A stretch of DNA of 64,000 nucleotides from an uncultured Muribaculaceae bacterium (GTDB lineage Bacteria; Bacteroidota; Bacteroidia; Bacteroidales; Muribaculaceae). Positions 8,828-18,250 of the stretch are shown piece after piece (position 1 is the stretch's first letter; each line of letters opens with the position of its first letter). The notes below the pieces were generated by a model, which had not been told where the DNA came from, searched no databases, and worked only from the letters and a program-made list of their open reading frames with translations. A program made the position numbers and the translations under genes. The stretch covers positions 1 through 64,000 of the forward strand of contig CANRPJ010000007.1 of NCBI GenBank assembly GCA_947632485.1. The letters run 5' to 3'.

Positions 8828-9784
8828 TTACCGCCCTGACGTTGCCTTCTGACGAAACTCGGAAGGAGTCACGTTGACATACCGCCGGAACAGGCGACTG
8901 AAATGATTGGGATACTGAAATCCGAGCGATTTCGAAATCTCGGCTACCGACTCATCGGTTGATATGAGCTTCTCTTTCGCTATCTGAATCGCTACGTTGT
9001 GCAGATGGGTCACCACCGGCACTCCTGACGACCTACGGATAAGATCGCTGAAGTATGGATAAGAGAGACCGAACTCTTTGGCAAGATATTTCACCGTAGG
9101 GAATCCTTCGGTTGAGGCCTTATCGCGGAAATATTCTACCACCACCGATTCGAACCTGCTCATTATGTTGGCTGCATTATGAGCGTTCTCGGCCAAATCA
9201 TTGGCTGATAATCTGTTGCTTATGCGCTCGCAAAGATTGAACAAGGTGGTGAGGCGCGAGATCACGATTTCACGCGTAAAGATATCCGAAGGCTGAAGAA
9301 GTTCTTTGTTGATGGCTCTGATCTCTTTTTCAAGCAGCTCCATCGATTCTGGTCTTACCAGAACCGCTTCTGAATTCTTATAGGAGAGAAAGTTATACTT
9401 TCCCATGCGCTTCAGCAGCGAGGTGCCCACCAGATAGTCCGGGTGAACCAGCACTCCGAGCCCTTCCAGCTGTGGAGGCACCTCCTTTCCTCCGCGCTCA
9501 AAGGGGCCGATGTCGAAAACCTGACCGGGTTCGGTGAAGCCGATGGAATTGCAATCGTAGCGGATTTGACCGTTACCGTAGTTCACATTACGCTGAGATC
9601 CTTTATTGATGAACACTGAGTAATAGTTCACTCTTACTCTTGTCTGAGGCAAAGTATAAGGTCTGTCGCACTCGATCACTCCAACTAATGGATCCGTCGA
9701 GCGGGGTTTATCGTAGCCAAGGAGCTCCAGATAATCGCTTATCTGGCCCACATCAATAAGTTCTGGATTAATTTCATTTTTCAT
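8828..9784 (-). CDS. AraC-family transcriptional regulator
   Basis: 318 aa. The C-terminal 100 residues are the double helix-turn-helix AraC/XylS domain: VKYLAKEFGLSYPYFSDLIRR for the first motif, then ESVAEISKSLGFQYPNHFSRLFRRYVNVTPSEFRQ for the second. Residues 1-200 form a ligand/dimerisation region of the cupin-like type found in many Bacteroidota AraC proteins; the ligand is unknown. It lies 126 nt downstream of a small outer-membrane protein gene on the same strand, which it may regulate. Possible -7 boxes upstream (TAACCTTG, CAACTTTG) each deviate by one base. Confidence 0.9.
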   Translation of the reverse strand: MKNEINPELIDVGQISDYLELLGYDKPRSTDPLVGVIECDRPYTLPQTRVRVNYYSVFINKGSQRNVNYGNGQIRYDCNSIGFTEPGQVFDIGPFERGGKEVPPQLEGLGVLVHPDYLVGTSLLKRMGKYNFLSYKNSEAVLVRPESMELLEKEIRAINKELLQPSDIFTREIVISRLTTLFNLCERISNRLSANDLAENAHNAANIMSRFESVVVEYFRDKASTEGFPTVKYLAKEFGLSYPYFSDLIRRSSGVPVVTHLHNVAIQIAKEKLISTDESVAEISKSLGFQYPNHFSRLFRRYVNVTPSEFRQKATSGR

Positions 9785-9874
9785 GATTAGATTAGTTATT
9801 ACAAGGTTAATGTTTCATGGAAAAGGCGGATCAGGACAACCAAAGTTGAATCGGACACGCATCGGTAGAGGCAT

Positions 9875-9898
9875 CCGGAGGAGAATAATCCCCTCCGG
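9875..9898. repeat. hairpin between barrel gene and AraC gene
   Basis: CCGGAGG (9875-9881) / CCTCCGG (9892-9898), 10-nt loop. No T-tract on either side, so it is not a canonical terminator. It could stabilise or attenuate the leftward transcript. Confidence 0.4.
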
Positions 9899-9910
9899 TC
9901 TGCCTAAGGC

Positions 9911-10405
9911 TTAGAACACATAGCCGAAGCCCACATTGAAGAAGCCTCCGCTGGTGTCGTTCATCATCGAATATTTACCCTGAAGCGTAAGCTTGAAATT
10001 GGAAGTCAGATAGAAATCCAATCCGGCACCCACGTCGGCACCGAGCCGGCTCGCGTGACCGTCACCGATATAGCTCCAGTTATTATAGGTGAGACCTGCA
10101 AGCGGATAGATTCCAAAGCCGCGGGCAATGCGGAACGGAACCTGAACGTCGAGACTCATTGCGAATGCTGATGCTCCATCGTTGCGGAACACGTAGCCCA
10201 TCTCAGGCGCAAGCCTCAGATGGTCAGCAAAGGAATACTGGAAGTAGATTCCGGCATAACCGCCATTGTTGTAGGAGGAAAAACCACCTGCCACTCCCAG
10301 TGTCTTCTCGCCGCTCTGAGCCGAGGCCGGCAAGGAAACTGCTATCAGGCATACTACCGCTGCCGCCCAGCTTAAAGCTCTTTTTGCAAATCTCAAGGTT
10401 TTCAT
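9911..10405 (-). CDS. small outer-membrane beta-barrel protein
   Basis: 164 aa. A Sec signal peptide (residues 1-30, hydrophobic core LSWAAAVVCLIAVSLPASAQS) is followed by alternating aromatic/polar strands (GGYAGIYFQYSFADHLRLAPEMGYVF, IYPLAGLTYNNWSYIG, ADVGAGLDFYLTSNFKLTLQGKYSMM) and a terminal FGYVF. The pattern is that of an eight-stranded OmpA/OmpW-like porin-type barrel with a C-terminal aromatic residue. Specific function is unknown. It is followed by an AraC gene on the same strand. Confidence 0.8.
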   Translation of the reverse strand: MKTLRFAKRALSWAAAVVCLIAVSLPASAQSGEKTLGVAGGFSSYNNGGYAGIYFQYSFADHLRLAPEMGYVFRNDGASAFAMSLDVQVPFRIARGFGIYPLAGLTYNNWSYIGDGHASRLGADVGAGLDFYLTSNFKLTLQGKYSMMNDTSGGFFNVGFGYVF

Positions 10406-10472
10406 TGTCTGTTTTAATAAATTTAAGAAGTTTTATACAAGGTAAACGCCTCGTCCTCTTAAATAGTTTCTG

Positions 10473-10480
10473 TAATTTTG
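10473..10480 (+). promoter_or_regulatory. TAnnTTTG -7 box for nadE
   Basis: TAATTTTG, 25 nt before the nadE ATG; the leader contains an A-rich run typical of Bacteroidota translation starts. Confidence 0.6.
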
Positions 10481-10505
10481 CAGTCACGAGAAAAAAATTA
10501 CGCAG

Positions 10506-12428
10506 ATGGATTCTTTCGGACACATACGATTAGCCGCCGGGGTGCCGGCAGTAAGCGTAGCCGACGTGGATTTCAACGTCGACTCCATAGTCGGGATAAT
10601 CGAAGCGGCTGAGGCACAACATGCTGACATATTGGTTCTTCCTGAACTCTGCATAACCGGTTATACGTGTGGCGATCTCTTCGGGCAGCAAGCATTGCTC
10701 GATGCAGCGGAGAATGCCATTCTACGGATTGCAAAGGTAACAGAAAATTTTAACATATTCTTCGTTATCGGCGCTCCGATACGAATTTCCGGGTCTCTTT
10801 TTAACTGCGCGGTAGCTATCCGCCACGGAGAGATACTGGGAATCGTGCCCAAATCGTTCATTCCCAACTATGGGGAGTTCTACGAAAAGCGTTGGTTCAG
10901 GAGCGGCGTTGGTAGCAGGATCACATCTGTGCACAGCGGAGAGCAGGAAATACCCTTCGGGGTAGATATTCTGTTTCACCTCGGAGCCGCCACCGTAGGA
11001 ATCGAAATATGCGAAGACCTGTGGGTGCCGATTCCTCCTTCGAGCGATGCCTGTCTCGCGGGAGCCGACGTCGTGCTCAACCTGTCGGCTACCAACGAGA
11101 CCTCTGGCAAACATGCTTACCTCCGGTCGCTGATTTCTCAGCAATCGGCAAGATGCAGATGTGCTTATGCTTACGCCTCTGCAGGTTTCGGAGAATCTAC
11201 TACCGACCTGGTTTTTACAGGTAATGCGATCATAGCTGAAGATGGAGTGATCATGGCTGAATCACCCAGATTCACGACCCAGCCACAGCTCCGGTGCGTC
11301 GACGTAGATACTGAGCGTCTGCGCTCCGACAGAAGGCATTTCAATTCCTTCACCGATATCGATGCCGCCATCGACTATCGCATCGTGAACTGCGATCAGC
11401 TGAAGGTGCGCCGTGGCCAGCCGCTACTGCGCTACGTGGATCCCTACCCCTTCGTGCCTTCGGATCCCGCCACGCTTAACCAGCGTTGCGAAGAGATCGT
11501 GAGCATTCAGAGTGAAGGACTTATGAAGAGACTTAAGGTCACCGGTTGTAAGAATCTCGTGGTCGGCATCTCAGGCGGCCTGGATTCTACGCTTGCGCTT
11601 CTCATTGCGGTAAGGGCTTTCGATCGGCTCGGGCTTCCCCGAACCGGTATTCTCGGCGTGACGATGCCCGGATTCGGCACTACCGACCATACGCGCGGCA
11701 ACGCCCACCTGCTGATGGATCTACTCGGAGTCACCTCAAAAGAGATTCCGATTCATACCGCTGTAGAGCAGCATTTCAGGGATATCGGCCATGACCCGGA
11801 GGTACGCGATGTGACCTACGAAAATTCGCAGGCCCGCGAGCGCACGCAGATTTTGATGGACCTTGCAAACCAATGCAACGGCATGGTGCTCGGCACCGGC
11901 GACCTCTCCGAGCTCGCCTTGGGCTGGGCCACATATAATGGTGACCAGATGTCGATGTATGGAGTAAATTCCTCCGTTCCAAAGACTTTGGTGCGTCATC
12001 TCGTGAACTGGTTTGCCGACCACAGCGAGATTCCGCCGCTTGCCGATGCTCTCCGCGATGTGATAGCTACACCCGTAAGCCCCGAACTGCTGCCGCCCGA
12101 CGGCGACGGCAAGATCTCGCAGAAGACAGAGCATCTTGTAGGCCCTTATGAGCTCCACGACTTCTTCCTCTACCATATGTTGCGCTACGGCCACGAGCCT
12201 CTTAAGATCCTCATGCTGGCCGAAAAAGCCTTTGAGGGGAAGCACGACCGGGAAGAGATTCTATCGTGGCTCAGAGTGTTCTATAAGCGCTTCTTCGCCC
12301 AGCAGTTCAAGCGCTCATGTATGCCCGACGGCCCGAAAGTAGGTAGCATCTGCCTTTCCCCGAGAGGCGACTGGCGCATGCCTTCCGATGCTTCGGCTAC
12401 GGTTTGGCTTCGTCAGCTGCAGGATTAA
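10506..12428 (+). CDS. nadE: glutamine-dependent NAD+ synthetase
   Basis: 640 aa. Catalyses the final ATP-dependent amidation of deamido-NAD to NAD+. Residues about 5-270 are the glutaminase (nitrilase-fold) domain with the Glu of LPELCITGY near residue 47 and the nucleophile Cys of VGIEICEDLW. Residues about 330-640 are the synthetase domain with the PP-loop SGGLDSTLAL, then GTGDLSELALGWATYNGD and KPSEL-like elements. The two-domain length is normal for the glutamine-using class. A single-gene unit: its own promoter precedes it and tsaC has another. Confidence 0.96.
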   Translation: MDSFGHIRLAAGVPAVSVADVDFNVDSIVGIIEAAEAQHADILVLPELCITGYTCGDLFGQQALLDAAENAILRIAKVTENFNIFFVIGAPIRISGSLFNCAVAIRHGEILGIVPKSFIPNYGEFYEKRWFRSGVGSRITSVHSGEQEIPFGVDILFHLGAATVGIEICEDLWVPIPPSSDACLAGADVVLNLSATNETSGKHAYLRSLISQQSARCRCAYAYASAGFGESTTDLVFTGNAIIAEDGVIMAESPRFTTQPQLRCVDVDTERLRSDRRHFNSFTDIDAAIDYRIVNCDQLKVRRGQPLLRYVDPYPFVPSDPATLNQRCEEIVSIQSEGLMKRLKVTGCKNLVVGISGGLDSTLALLIAVRAFDRLGLPRTGILGVTMPGFGTTDHTRGNAHLLMDLLGVTSKEIPIHTAVEQHFRDIGHDPEVRDVTYENSQARERTQILMDLANQCNGMVLGTGDLSELALGWATYNGDQMSMYGVNSSVPKTLVRHLVNWFADHSEIPPLADALRDVIATPVSPELLPPDGDGKISQKTEHLVGPYELHDFFLYHMLRYGHEPLKILMLAEKAFEGKHDREEILSWLRVFYKRFFAQQFKRSCMPDGPKVGSICLSPRGDWRMPSDASATVWLRQLQD

Positions 12429-12452
12429 GCGCTCCGGATCGCTTTTATTAGC

Positions 12453-12460
12453 TATCTTTG
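12453..12460 (+). promoter_or_regulatory. TAnnTTTG -7 box for the tsaC-clcA-fmt-men operon
   Basis: TATCTTTG ends 7 nt before the tsaC ATG (12468), predicting an essentially leaderless mRNA at the head of a long operon. Confidence 0.65.
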
Positions 12461-12467
12461 CCGAAGA

Positions 12468-13028
12468 ATGGAGGAAGACGTAAAAGAAGCTCTCAAGGTT
12501 TTGAAAAGCGGTGGAGTGATACTCTATCCGACCGACACGGTGTGGGGTATCGGCTGCGATGCCACAAATACAGAGGCCGTGAGCCGTATTTTTGAGATCA
12601 AGAAGCGCAGTGATGCCAAATCGCTCATTGTGCTCGTTGATTCTATGGCGATGCTTGAGCGATGGGTGCCTGACGCGCCCGAAGTAGCCCTGCAGCTCGC
12701 AGAAGCTGCTGTAGAACCTCTTACGGTGATTTATGACTCTGCCCCGGCCCTGCCGGAAGCTGTAAAAGCCGCCGACGGGAGCGTTGGAATACGCGTATGT
12801 GCCGATTCATTCTGCCAGGCTCTGTGCCGCGGTCTCCGCAGGCCGATAGTTTCGACCTCCGCCAATATCAGCGGCCACCCTACTCCCGCTATTTTCAGCG
12901 AGATAGAGCCGGAGGTGAAGGAGGCGGTTGACTATGTGGTGGGCTGGCGACAGAACGATCATACGAAAGCGAAACCTTCGGGGATTATCAAGATCAGCGA
13001 AGGAGGCAGATTCAAAATAATACGCTGA
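12468..13028 (+). CDS. tsaC: L-threonylcarbamoyladenylate synthase (Sua5/YciO/YrdC family)
   Basis: 186 aa, the short TsaC form without the Sua5 C-terminal domain. It makes threonylcarbamoyl-AMP from threonine, bicarbonate and ATP for t6A synthesis; TsaD in this window uses the product. Motifs: GGVILYPTDTVWGIGCDA at the N-terminus, IFEIKKRSDAKSLIVLV (the KxR and SxxN-type substrate cleft), and RRPIVSTSANISGHPTP. First gene of a compact operon; clcA starts 4 nt downstream. Confidence 0.94.
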   Translation: MEEDVKEALKVLKSGGVILYPTDTVWGIGCDATNTEAVSRIFEIKKRSDAKSLIVLVDSMAMLERWVPDAPEVALQLAEAAVEPLTVIYDSAPALPEAVKAADGSVGIRVCADSFCQALCRGLRRPIVSTSANISGHPTPAIFSEIEPEVKEAVDYVVGWRQNDHTKAKPSGIIKISEGGRFKIIR

Positions 13029-13032
13029 AGCT

Positions 13033-14829
13033 ATGGCCTATCGCGAACGATTCCTTTTCCTCACCGCTCCCTGGCTGAAATTTCTCAGCTGGCGGGAGCA
13101 CCATATCAAGGAGAAAAACCTGCTTGTGATTCTGGCACTCGTGGTCGGCGTAATATGCGGATTTGCCGCCCAGTTGCTGAAATATCTTATCCATCTGATT
13201 GAGAAGATTCTGACTTCGCATTTCAGCATAACCGACGTGAACTATCTCTACCTGGTATATCCTATGGTCGGGATAATGCTCACAGCTCTTTTCGTGCGCT
13301 ATGTGGTGAAGCATAATATATCTCACGGCGTGACACAGGTGCTCTACGCCATATCGCGCCGTAAGTCGCGCCTTAAGAAGAGAAATATGTATGCATCGCT
13401 TGTGGCCTCGAGCATCACTATCGGCTTCGGCGGATCAGTGGGAGCCGAGGGCCCCATAGTATTTACCGGTGCTGCCATCGGCTCCAATATAGGTCAGGCT
13501 TTCAGACTCTCTCCCAGACTGTTGATGATTCTCGTTGGGTGCGGAGCCGCTGCCGGTATTGCCGGAATTTTCCGTGCTCCTATCGCCGGAATGCTTTTCA
13601 CCCTTGAGGTTCTCATGATCGACCTCACGGGCGCTACGGTTATGCCTCTGCTCATCTCCTCAATCACCGGTGCCACGGTAGCATATGTGCTTGAGGGCTA
13701 CGACAATGAGTTCTTCTTCTCTCAGAGCGCTCCTTTCGCCATGCGCAGTATTCCCTATACTATCATTCTGGGAATCTTATGCGGACTCGCGTCGCTCTAT
13801 TTTATCAAGACGATGAGCTGGATGGAAGATATCTTCCGCAAAATCAGCAATTCCTACGTCAAGATATGCACCGGCGGCCTGATTCTGGCTGCGCTTATCT
13901 TCGTTTTTCCCCCTCTCTACGGTGAGGGATATACCGCTATAAACCATCTGCTTGACGGCGATACGAGCTCAATTGTCGATGGCACTTTCTTCTATGTGGA
14001 CCGCGATTCAGTGTGGTTCATCGCCATCTATATCGGAGCCATTCTGCTGATGAAATGCTTCGCCACGAGTGCCACCAACGGCGCGGGAGGCGTAGGCGGC
14101 ACATTCGCACCCTCACTTTTTATGGGAGCTATGTGCGGTTTCCTTTTCGCCTATATCCTCAATCATCTCTGGCCCGATCAGGTATCGACCAAAAACTTCG
14201 CGCTGATGGGTATGGCCGGAGTCATGTCGGGTGTGATGCACGCGCCTCTCATGGCGATCTTCCTCACGGCGGAGATGACTGGTGGCTACGATCTTTTCCT
14301 TCCGCTGCTCATTGTCTCTACCCTCAGCTACATGACAATCAGGATTTTTGAGCCTTACAGCATCTATGCTATCCGACTCGCCAAGCAGGGCGATCTGGTG
14401 ACCCATGAGAAAGATAAGGCCGTGCTCACCCTTCTGAAGGTAGAGAATGTGATAGAGACGGATTTCAAGGCGGTCCGGCCTGATATGAATCTGAAGCAGA
14501 TGGTGGATACCATTTCGCAATCGAACCGTAATCTCTTCCCGGTGATTGAAGCTGACGGACAGCTGGTTGGCATAGTGGTGCTCGATGATATCCGCAACAT
14601 CATGTTCCGTCCGGATCTTTATAAATCCATGTTCGTGAGGAAATTCATGGGTATGCCGCCTGCCCGAATAGAAGTAGATATGCCGATGGATAAGGTGATG
14701 GAGGTTTTCGACAAGACTAATGCCTGGAACCTTCCGGTGGTAGACAACGGTAAATATATCGGCTTCGTATCCAAGTCAAAGATTTTCAACAGCTACAGGC
14801 GGGTGCTCCGCCATTATACAGATGATTAA
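13033..14829 (+). CDS. clcA: CLC-type chloride channel/antiporter with tandem CBS domains
   Basis: 598 aa. Residues about 25-430 are the CLC core with GSVGAEGP (134-141; external gating Glu E139) and GGVGGTFAPSLFMGA. Two CBS domains fill about 455-590 (RPDMNLKQMVDTISQ..., IEVDMPMDKVMEVFDK...). The internal proton-glutamate position of CLC antiporters (E203 in E. coli ClC-ec1) aligns with V193 (FTLEVLM), as in CLC channels, so strict Cl-/H+ exchange is doubtful. The Ser of the GSGIP filter aligns with ISHGV. The CBS pair suggests nucleotide control. It overlaps fmt by 8 nt. Confidence 0.9.
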   Translation: MAYRERFLFLTAPWLKFLSWREHHIKEKNLLVILALVVGVICGFAAQLLKYLIHLIEKILTSHFSITDVNYLYLVYPMVGIMLTALFVRYVVKHNISHGVTQVLYAISRRKSRLKKRNMYASLVASSITIGFGGSVGAEGPIVFTGAAIGSNIGQAFRLSPRLLMILVGCGAAAGIAGIFRAPIAGMLFTLEVLMIDLTGATVMPLLISSITGATVAYVLEGYDNEFFFSQSAPFAMRSIPYTIILGILCGLASLYFIKTMSWMEDIFRKISNSYVKICTGGLILAALIFVFPPLYGEGYTAINHLLDGDTSSIVDGTFFYVDRDSVWFIAIYIGAILLMKCFATSATNGAGGVGGTFAPSLFMGAMCGFLFAYILNHLWPDQVSTKNFALMGMAGVMSGVMHAPLMAIFLTAEMTGGYDLFLPLLIVSTLSYMTIRIFEPYSIYAIRLAKQGDLVTHEKDKAVLTLLKVENVIETDFKAVRPDMNLKQMVDTISQSNRNLFPVIEADGQLVGIVVLDDIRNIMFRPDLYKSMFVRKFMGMPPARIEVDMPMDKVMEVFDKTNAWNLPVVDNGKYIGFVSKSKIFNSYRRVLRHYTDD

Positions 14830-15748
14830 GATAGTATTCTTCGGCACCCCGGAGTTTGCCGTGGCAAGCCTCGACCGCCTCATAGCCGACGGTTGCGATG
14901 TGGCGGCAGTAGTGACCGCTCCCGACAAACCGGCAGGACGCGGCCACAAGATGCTGCAAAGCGATGTTAAGCGATATGCGGTTGAGCATAATATCCCTGT
15001 GCTTCAGCCCGAACGCCTGAAAAATGAGGAATTTCTTGCTCAGCTGAAAGCTATTGGCGCCGACCTGTTTGTAGTGATCGCATTCAGAATGCTGCCTGAA
15101 GCTGTGTGGGCGATGCCTCGGCTTGGCACATTCAATCTCCATGCGTCATTGCTCCCCCACTACCGCGGAGCGGCTCCGATCAACCGGGCAGTGATGGCGG
15201 GAGATACTAAAACCGGCGTCACCACCTTCTTCCTCAAGCATGAGATCGATACCGGCGATATCATAGAGCAGCGCGAAACTACCATTGGTCCAGATGAATG
15301 TGTAGGCGATTTGCACGACCGGCTGATGGAGATAGGAGCCGATATGGTGAGCCATACAGTGAAAGAGATTGAAAAAGGTACGGTAAAGACTACCCCTCAG
15401 CCGGACGGAGAATTTTCTCCTGCCCCGAAAATTTTCAGTGAAGACTGCGAAATAGACTGGAGCCGGACCAACAGAGAGGTTCACAACCATGTGCGCGGTC
15501 TCTCGCCGTATCCTTTGGCATGGAGCAACCTGATAGAATCGACCGGACGCCCTATCAAACTCAAGATCTTCAAGACGAAGCTTTCTGATAAAGAGGTAGA
15601 ACCCGGTAAGGTCATAACGCCTGACGGGAAGTTCATAGTAGGTTGCGGCGAAGGTTCGGTAGAGATTCTCGAACTGCTCCCGGCGGGGAAAAAGCGCATG
15701 GACGCAGCTTCATTCCTGAGGGGTTACAAACCGGAACGATTTCAATAG
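14822..15748 (+). CDS. fmt: methionyl-tRNA formyltransferase
   Basis: 308 aa. Formylates initiator Met-tRNA using 10-formyl-THF. N-terminal domain: VFFGTPEFAVASLDRLI, PAGRGHKM, then the catalytic region NLHASLLPHYRGAAPINRAVM with DTGDI further on. The C-terminal OB-like tRNA-binding domain spans about 205-308. Start ATG 14822 lies inside the clcA end (ATGATTAAG across its TAA), an 8-nt overlap implying translational coupling. menD begins 7 nt after the stop. Confidence 0.96.
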   Translation: MIKIVFFGTPEFAVASLDRLIADGCDVAAVVTAPDKPAGRGHKMLQSDVKRYAVEHNIPVLQPERLKNEEFLAQLKAIGADLFVVIAFRMLPEAVWAMPRLGTFNLHASLLPHYRGAAPINRAVMAGDTKTGVTTFFLKHEIDTGDIIEQRETTIGPDECVGDLHDRLMEIGADMVSHTVKEIEKGTVKTTPQPDGEFSPAPKIFSEDCEIDWSRTNREVHNHVRGLSPYPLAWSNLIESTGRPIKLKIFKTKLSDKEVEPGKVITPDGKFIVGCGEGSVEILELLPAGKKRMDAASFLRGYKPERFQ

Positions 15749-15755
15749 GGCGCAG

Positions 15756-17429
15756 ATGACTACCGATAAGGCGGCATGCACAATTATCACAGATGCCCTC
15801 GCCTCTCACGGGGTGACTGACGCGGTGTGCTCGCCGGGATCGCGCAATGCTCCCCTGCTGCTTGCTGCAGATGAGGAGAAACGCTGGCGAAAGCACGTGG
15901 TGGTCGATGAGCGCTCGGCCGCTTTCATCGCCTTAGGAATGGCCGCCACATCTGGCCGCCCTGTCGCTTTGATCTGCACATCGGGTACCGCACTGCTCAA
16001 CTACGCGCCTGCCGTGGCTGAAGCATACTACAGGGCAGTGCCTCTGATTGTCGTTTCTGCCGACAGGCCACGCGAATGGATCGATCAGGACGACTCTCAG
16101 ACTCTCCGCCAGTTTGAAGCACTTTCCAATTTCGTGAAGAAGAGCTATGATGTGCCCGATGCAAAGGGAAAGCAGGCGGATTGGTATGCTTCGCGCATAG
16201 CCAACGACGCGATGATCACCGCTTTGACCGGAAGGCGCGGCCCGGTTCACATCAATGTGCAGCTTGACGCCCCTCTCACCTCAAAGGGTGCTGCTCCCTC
16301 CCTCAGAGATGCGATACGGGTAATAACAAGTGAAGATAAGCTTCCGCAGCAAGCTATAGAAGCTCTTGCTGAAGAAGCTAAAGAGAAGAAAATTCTGGTA
16401 ATAGCAGGATTTCTTCCGCCTGACGCGGCTTTGAGCCTTGCCTTAAGAAAGTTTGCTACACTCCCGAATGTTTTCATCATGTCGGAGACTATTGCAAATC
16501 TCAAGGCAGTAGACGGTTGCGACTCTATTGATCCCCTCCTCTCTTCGCTCCCTGAAGAAACCTTAGAGGAGATGAAGCCCGATATAGTGATTACGATTGG
16601 AGGTGCGCTCGTATCGCGTTTCGTTAAAGCCTGGCTTCGCAAATCGCCTCATGCCGCCCACTGGATGGTAGGGCATTCGCATACTACAGTAGACTGTTTT
16701 CAGAGCCTTACCACGCGAATCGAGACCTCTCCGGCTCCATTTTTCAGGCAGCTTGGCGGAGCTCTTCGCAAGCAGCGAAGCCCCGAAGGATACTCGAATG
16801 AATGGAGACGGCTTAACTCGACTTCAAAAGGAATTCATTCTGACTATCTTAAGAAATGCCCCTGGAGCGATCTCAAGGTTTTCTCCATCATATCAGACAG
16901 GATACCGGCGGGCTATAACGTGCACTACAGCAACGGCACCCCTATACGCTATTCGCAGCTCTTCCCCGCTGCTCAGGCAAACTCCTGCTGGTGTAACCGG
17001 GGAGTGAGCGGTATTGACGGTTCAACTTCTACCGCCATCGGATCGGCCATTATCTCAACTCCTCCAACGCTGCTGATAAGCGGAGACATGAGTTTCTCCT
17101 ACGATATCGGGGCTTTGGCCTGCCATGAGATACCCGATTCATTCAAGGCTATAGTAATCAATAATTCAGGAGGTGAGATTTTCCGGTTCATACCTACTAC
17201 GCGCGACCTTCCGGAGCGCGAACGCTATTTCTCTGCGCCTCCAGCCCTTGAGATCTCCAAGATTGCGAGTGCCTACGGCTTCACCTGCAACCTGGCAAAT
17301 GATCCGGAGGAACTTAGGAGCGGGCTCGAATGGCTTTTCAACCACAAAGGGAAAGCACTTCTTGAGGTAGTGACGCCACCGGAGATAAATTCAAGAATCC
17401 TAACAGAATACTTAAATATAAAGATATGA
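15756..17429 (+). CDS. menD: SEPHCHC synthase (2-succinyl-5-enolpyruvyl-6-hydroxy-3-cyclohexene-1-carboxylate synthase)
   Basis: 557 aa. A ThDP-dependent enzyme joining 2-oxoglutarate to isochorismate, the first committed menaquinone step. Features: [13 protein letters not shown] (about 25-37), the cofactor glutamate in [41 protein letters not shown], and the C-terminal ThDP region [16 protein letters not shown] with [12 protein letters not shown] and [12 protein letters not shown]. Length is normal. The stop overlaps the menB start in ATGA (4 nt). No menF is present upstream; fmt takes that position. Confidence 0.96.
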   Translation: MTTDKAACTIITDALASHGVTDAVCSPGSRNAPLLLAADEEKRWRKHVVVDERSAAFIALGMAATSGRPVALICTSGTALLNYAPAVAEAYYRAVPLIVVSADRPREWIDQDDSQTLRQFEALSNFVKKSYDVPDAKGKQADWYASRIANDAMITALTGRRGPVHINVQLDAPLTSKGAAPSLRDAIRVITSEDKLPQQAIEALAEEAKEKKILVIAGFLPPDAALSLALRKFATLPNVFIMSETIANLKAVDGCDSIDPLLSSLPEETLEEMKPDIVITIGGALVSRFVKAWLRKSPHAAHWMVGHSHTTVDCFQSLTTRIETSPAPFFRQLGGALRKQRSPEGYSNEWRRLNSTSKGIHSDYLKKCPWSDLKVFSIISDRIPAGYNVHYSNGTPIRYSQLFPAAQANSCWCNRGVSGIDGSTSTAIGSAIISTPPTLLISGDMSFSYDIGALACHEIPDSFKAIVINNSGGEIFRFIPTTRDLPERERYFSAPPALEISKIASAYGFTCNLANDPEELRSGLEWLFNHKGKALLEVVTPPEINSRILTEYLNIKI

Positions 17430-18247
17430 GCAAGTTTGATTGGAAGCCCATAAAGGAATACACTGATATAAGGTTCGAGCAATTCGAAGGGATAGCGAAA
17501 ATCACAATATGCCGTCCGCAGGTATATAATGCCTTCCGCCCCCTGACGAATCAGGAGATGCTCGACGCCATGGCAATCTGCCGCGAGCGTCAGGACATCG
17601 GAGTAGTAGTGCTGACAGGCGAAGGCGACAAGGCTTTCTGCTCCGGAGGAGACCAGAACGTGAAAGGTCGCGGCGGCTACATCGGTTCCGACGGAGTGCC
17701 CCGCCTAAATGTGCTTGACCTTCACCACGCGATCCGCTCGATACCGAAACCGGTGATAGCGATGGTTAACGGCTATGCAATCGGAGGCGGCAATGTGCTT
17801 CAGGTAGTGTGTGACCTCTCAATCGCCTCATCTACAGCTAAGTTCGGACAGACGGGGCCAAAAGTGGGCAGCTTCGACGGCGGCTTTGGAGCCTCCTATC
17901 TTGCCCGCTGCGTAGGGCAGAAGAAAGCGCGTGAAATCTGGTTCCTCTGCAAGCAGTACACGGCTCAGGAAGCTCTTGAAATGGGTATGGTCAACACCGT
18001 AGTTGAGCCTGACAAACTGGAGGAGACCACGGTAGAATGGTGCCGCACGATTCTGAAGCGCAGCCCCCTGGCAGTGCGCATGATCAAACGCTCGCTCAAT
18101 GCCGAGCTCGACGGCCAGCACGGCCTGATGCAGCTTGCCGGCGACGCAACCCTGATGTATTATCTGATGGACGAAGCTCAGGAAGGCAAAAATGCTTTCC
18201 TTGAGAAGAGAGACCCCGATTTCGAGCAATTCCCAAAATTTCCCTGA
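17426..18247 (+). CDS. menB: 1,4-dihydroxy-2-naphthoyl-CoA synthase
   Basis: 273 aa, crotonase fold. Cyclises O-succinylbenzoyl-CoA to DHNA-CoA. Recognisable stretches: [39 protein letters not shown] (oxyanion hole and the MenB-specific loop), [35 protein letters not shown], and the C-terminal [12 protein letters not shown] typical of MenB. Coupled to menD by a 4-nt overlap; menC starts 3 nt downstream. Confidence 0.97.
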   Translation: MSKFDWKPIKEYTDIRFEQFEGIAKITICRPQVYNAFRPLTNQEMLDAMAICRERQDIGVVVLTGEGDKAFCSGGDQNVKGRGGYIGSDGVPRLNVLDLHHAIRSIPKPVIAMVNGYAIGGGNVLQVVCDLSIASSTAKFGQTGPKVGSFDGGFGASYLARCVGQKKAREIWFLCKQYTAQEALEMGMVNTVVEPDKLEETTVEWCRTILKRSPLAVRMIKRSLNAELDGQHGLMQLAGDATLMYYLMDEAQEGKNAFLEKRDPDFEQFPKFP

Positions 18248-18250
18248 TCT

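Noticed and set aside
8810-8839. Nine-codon frame after the orphan promoter
   Set aside because: Too short to support as a gene; reported only as context for the orphan promoter.
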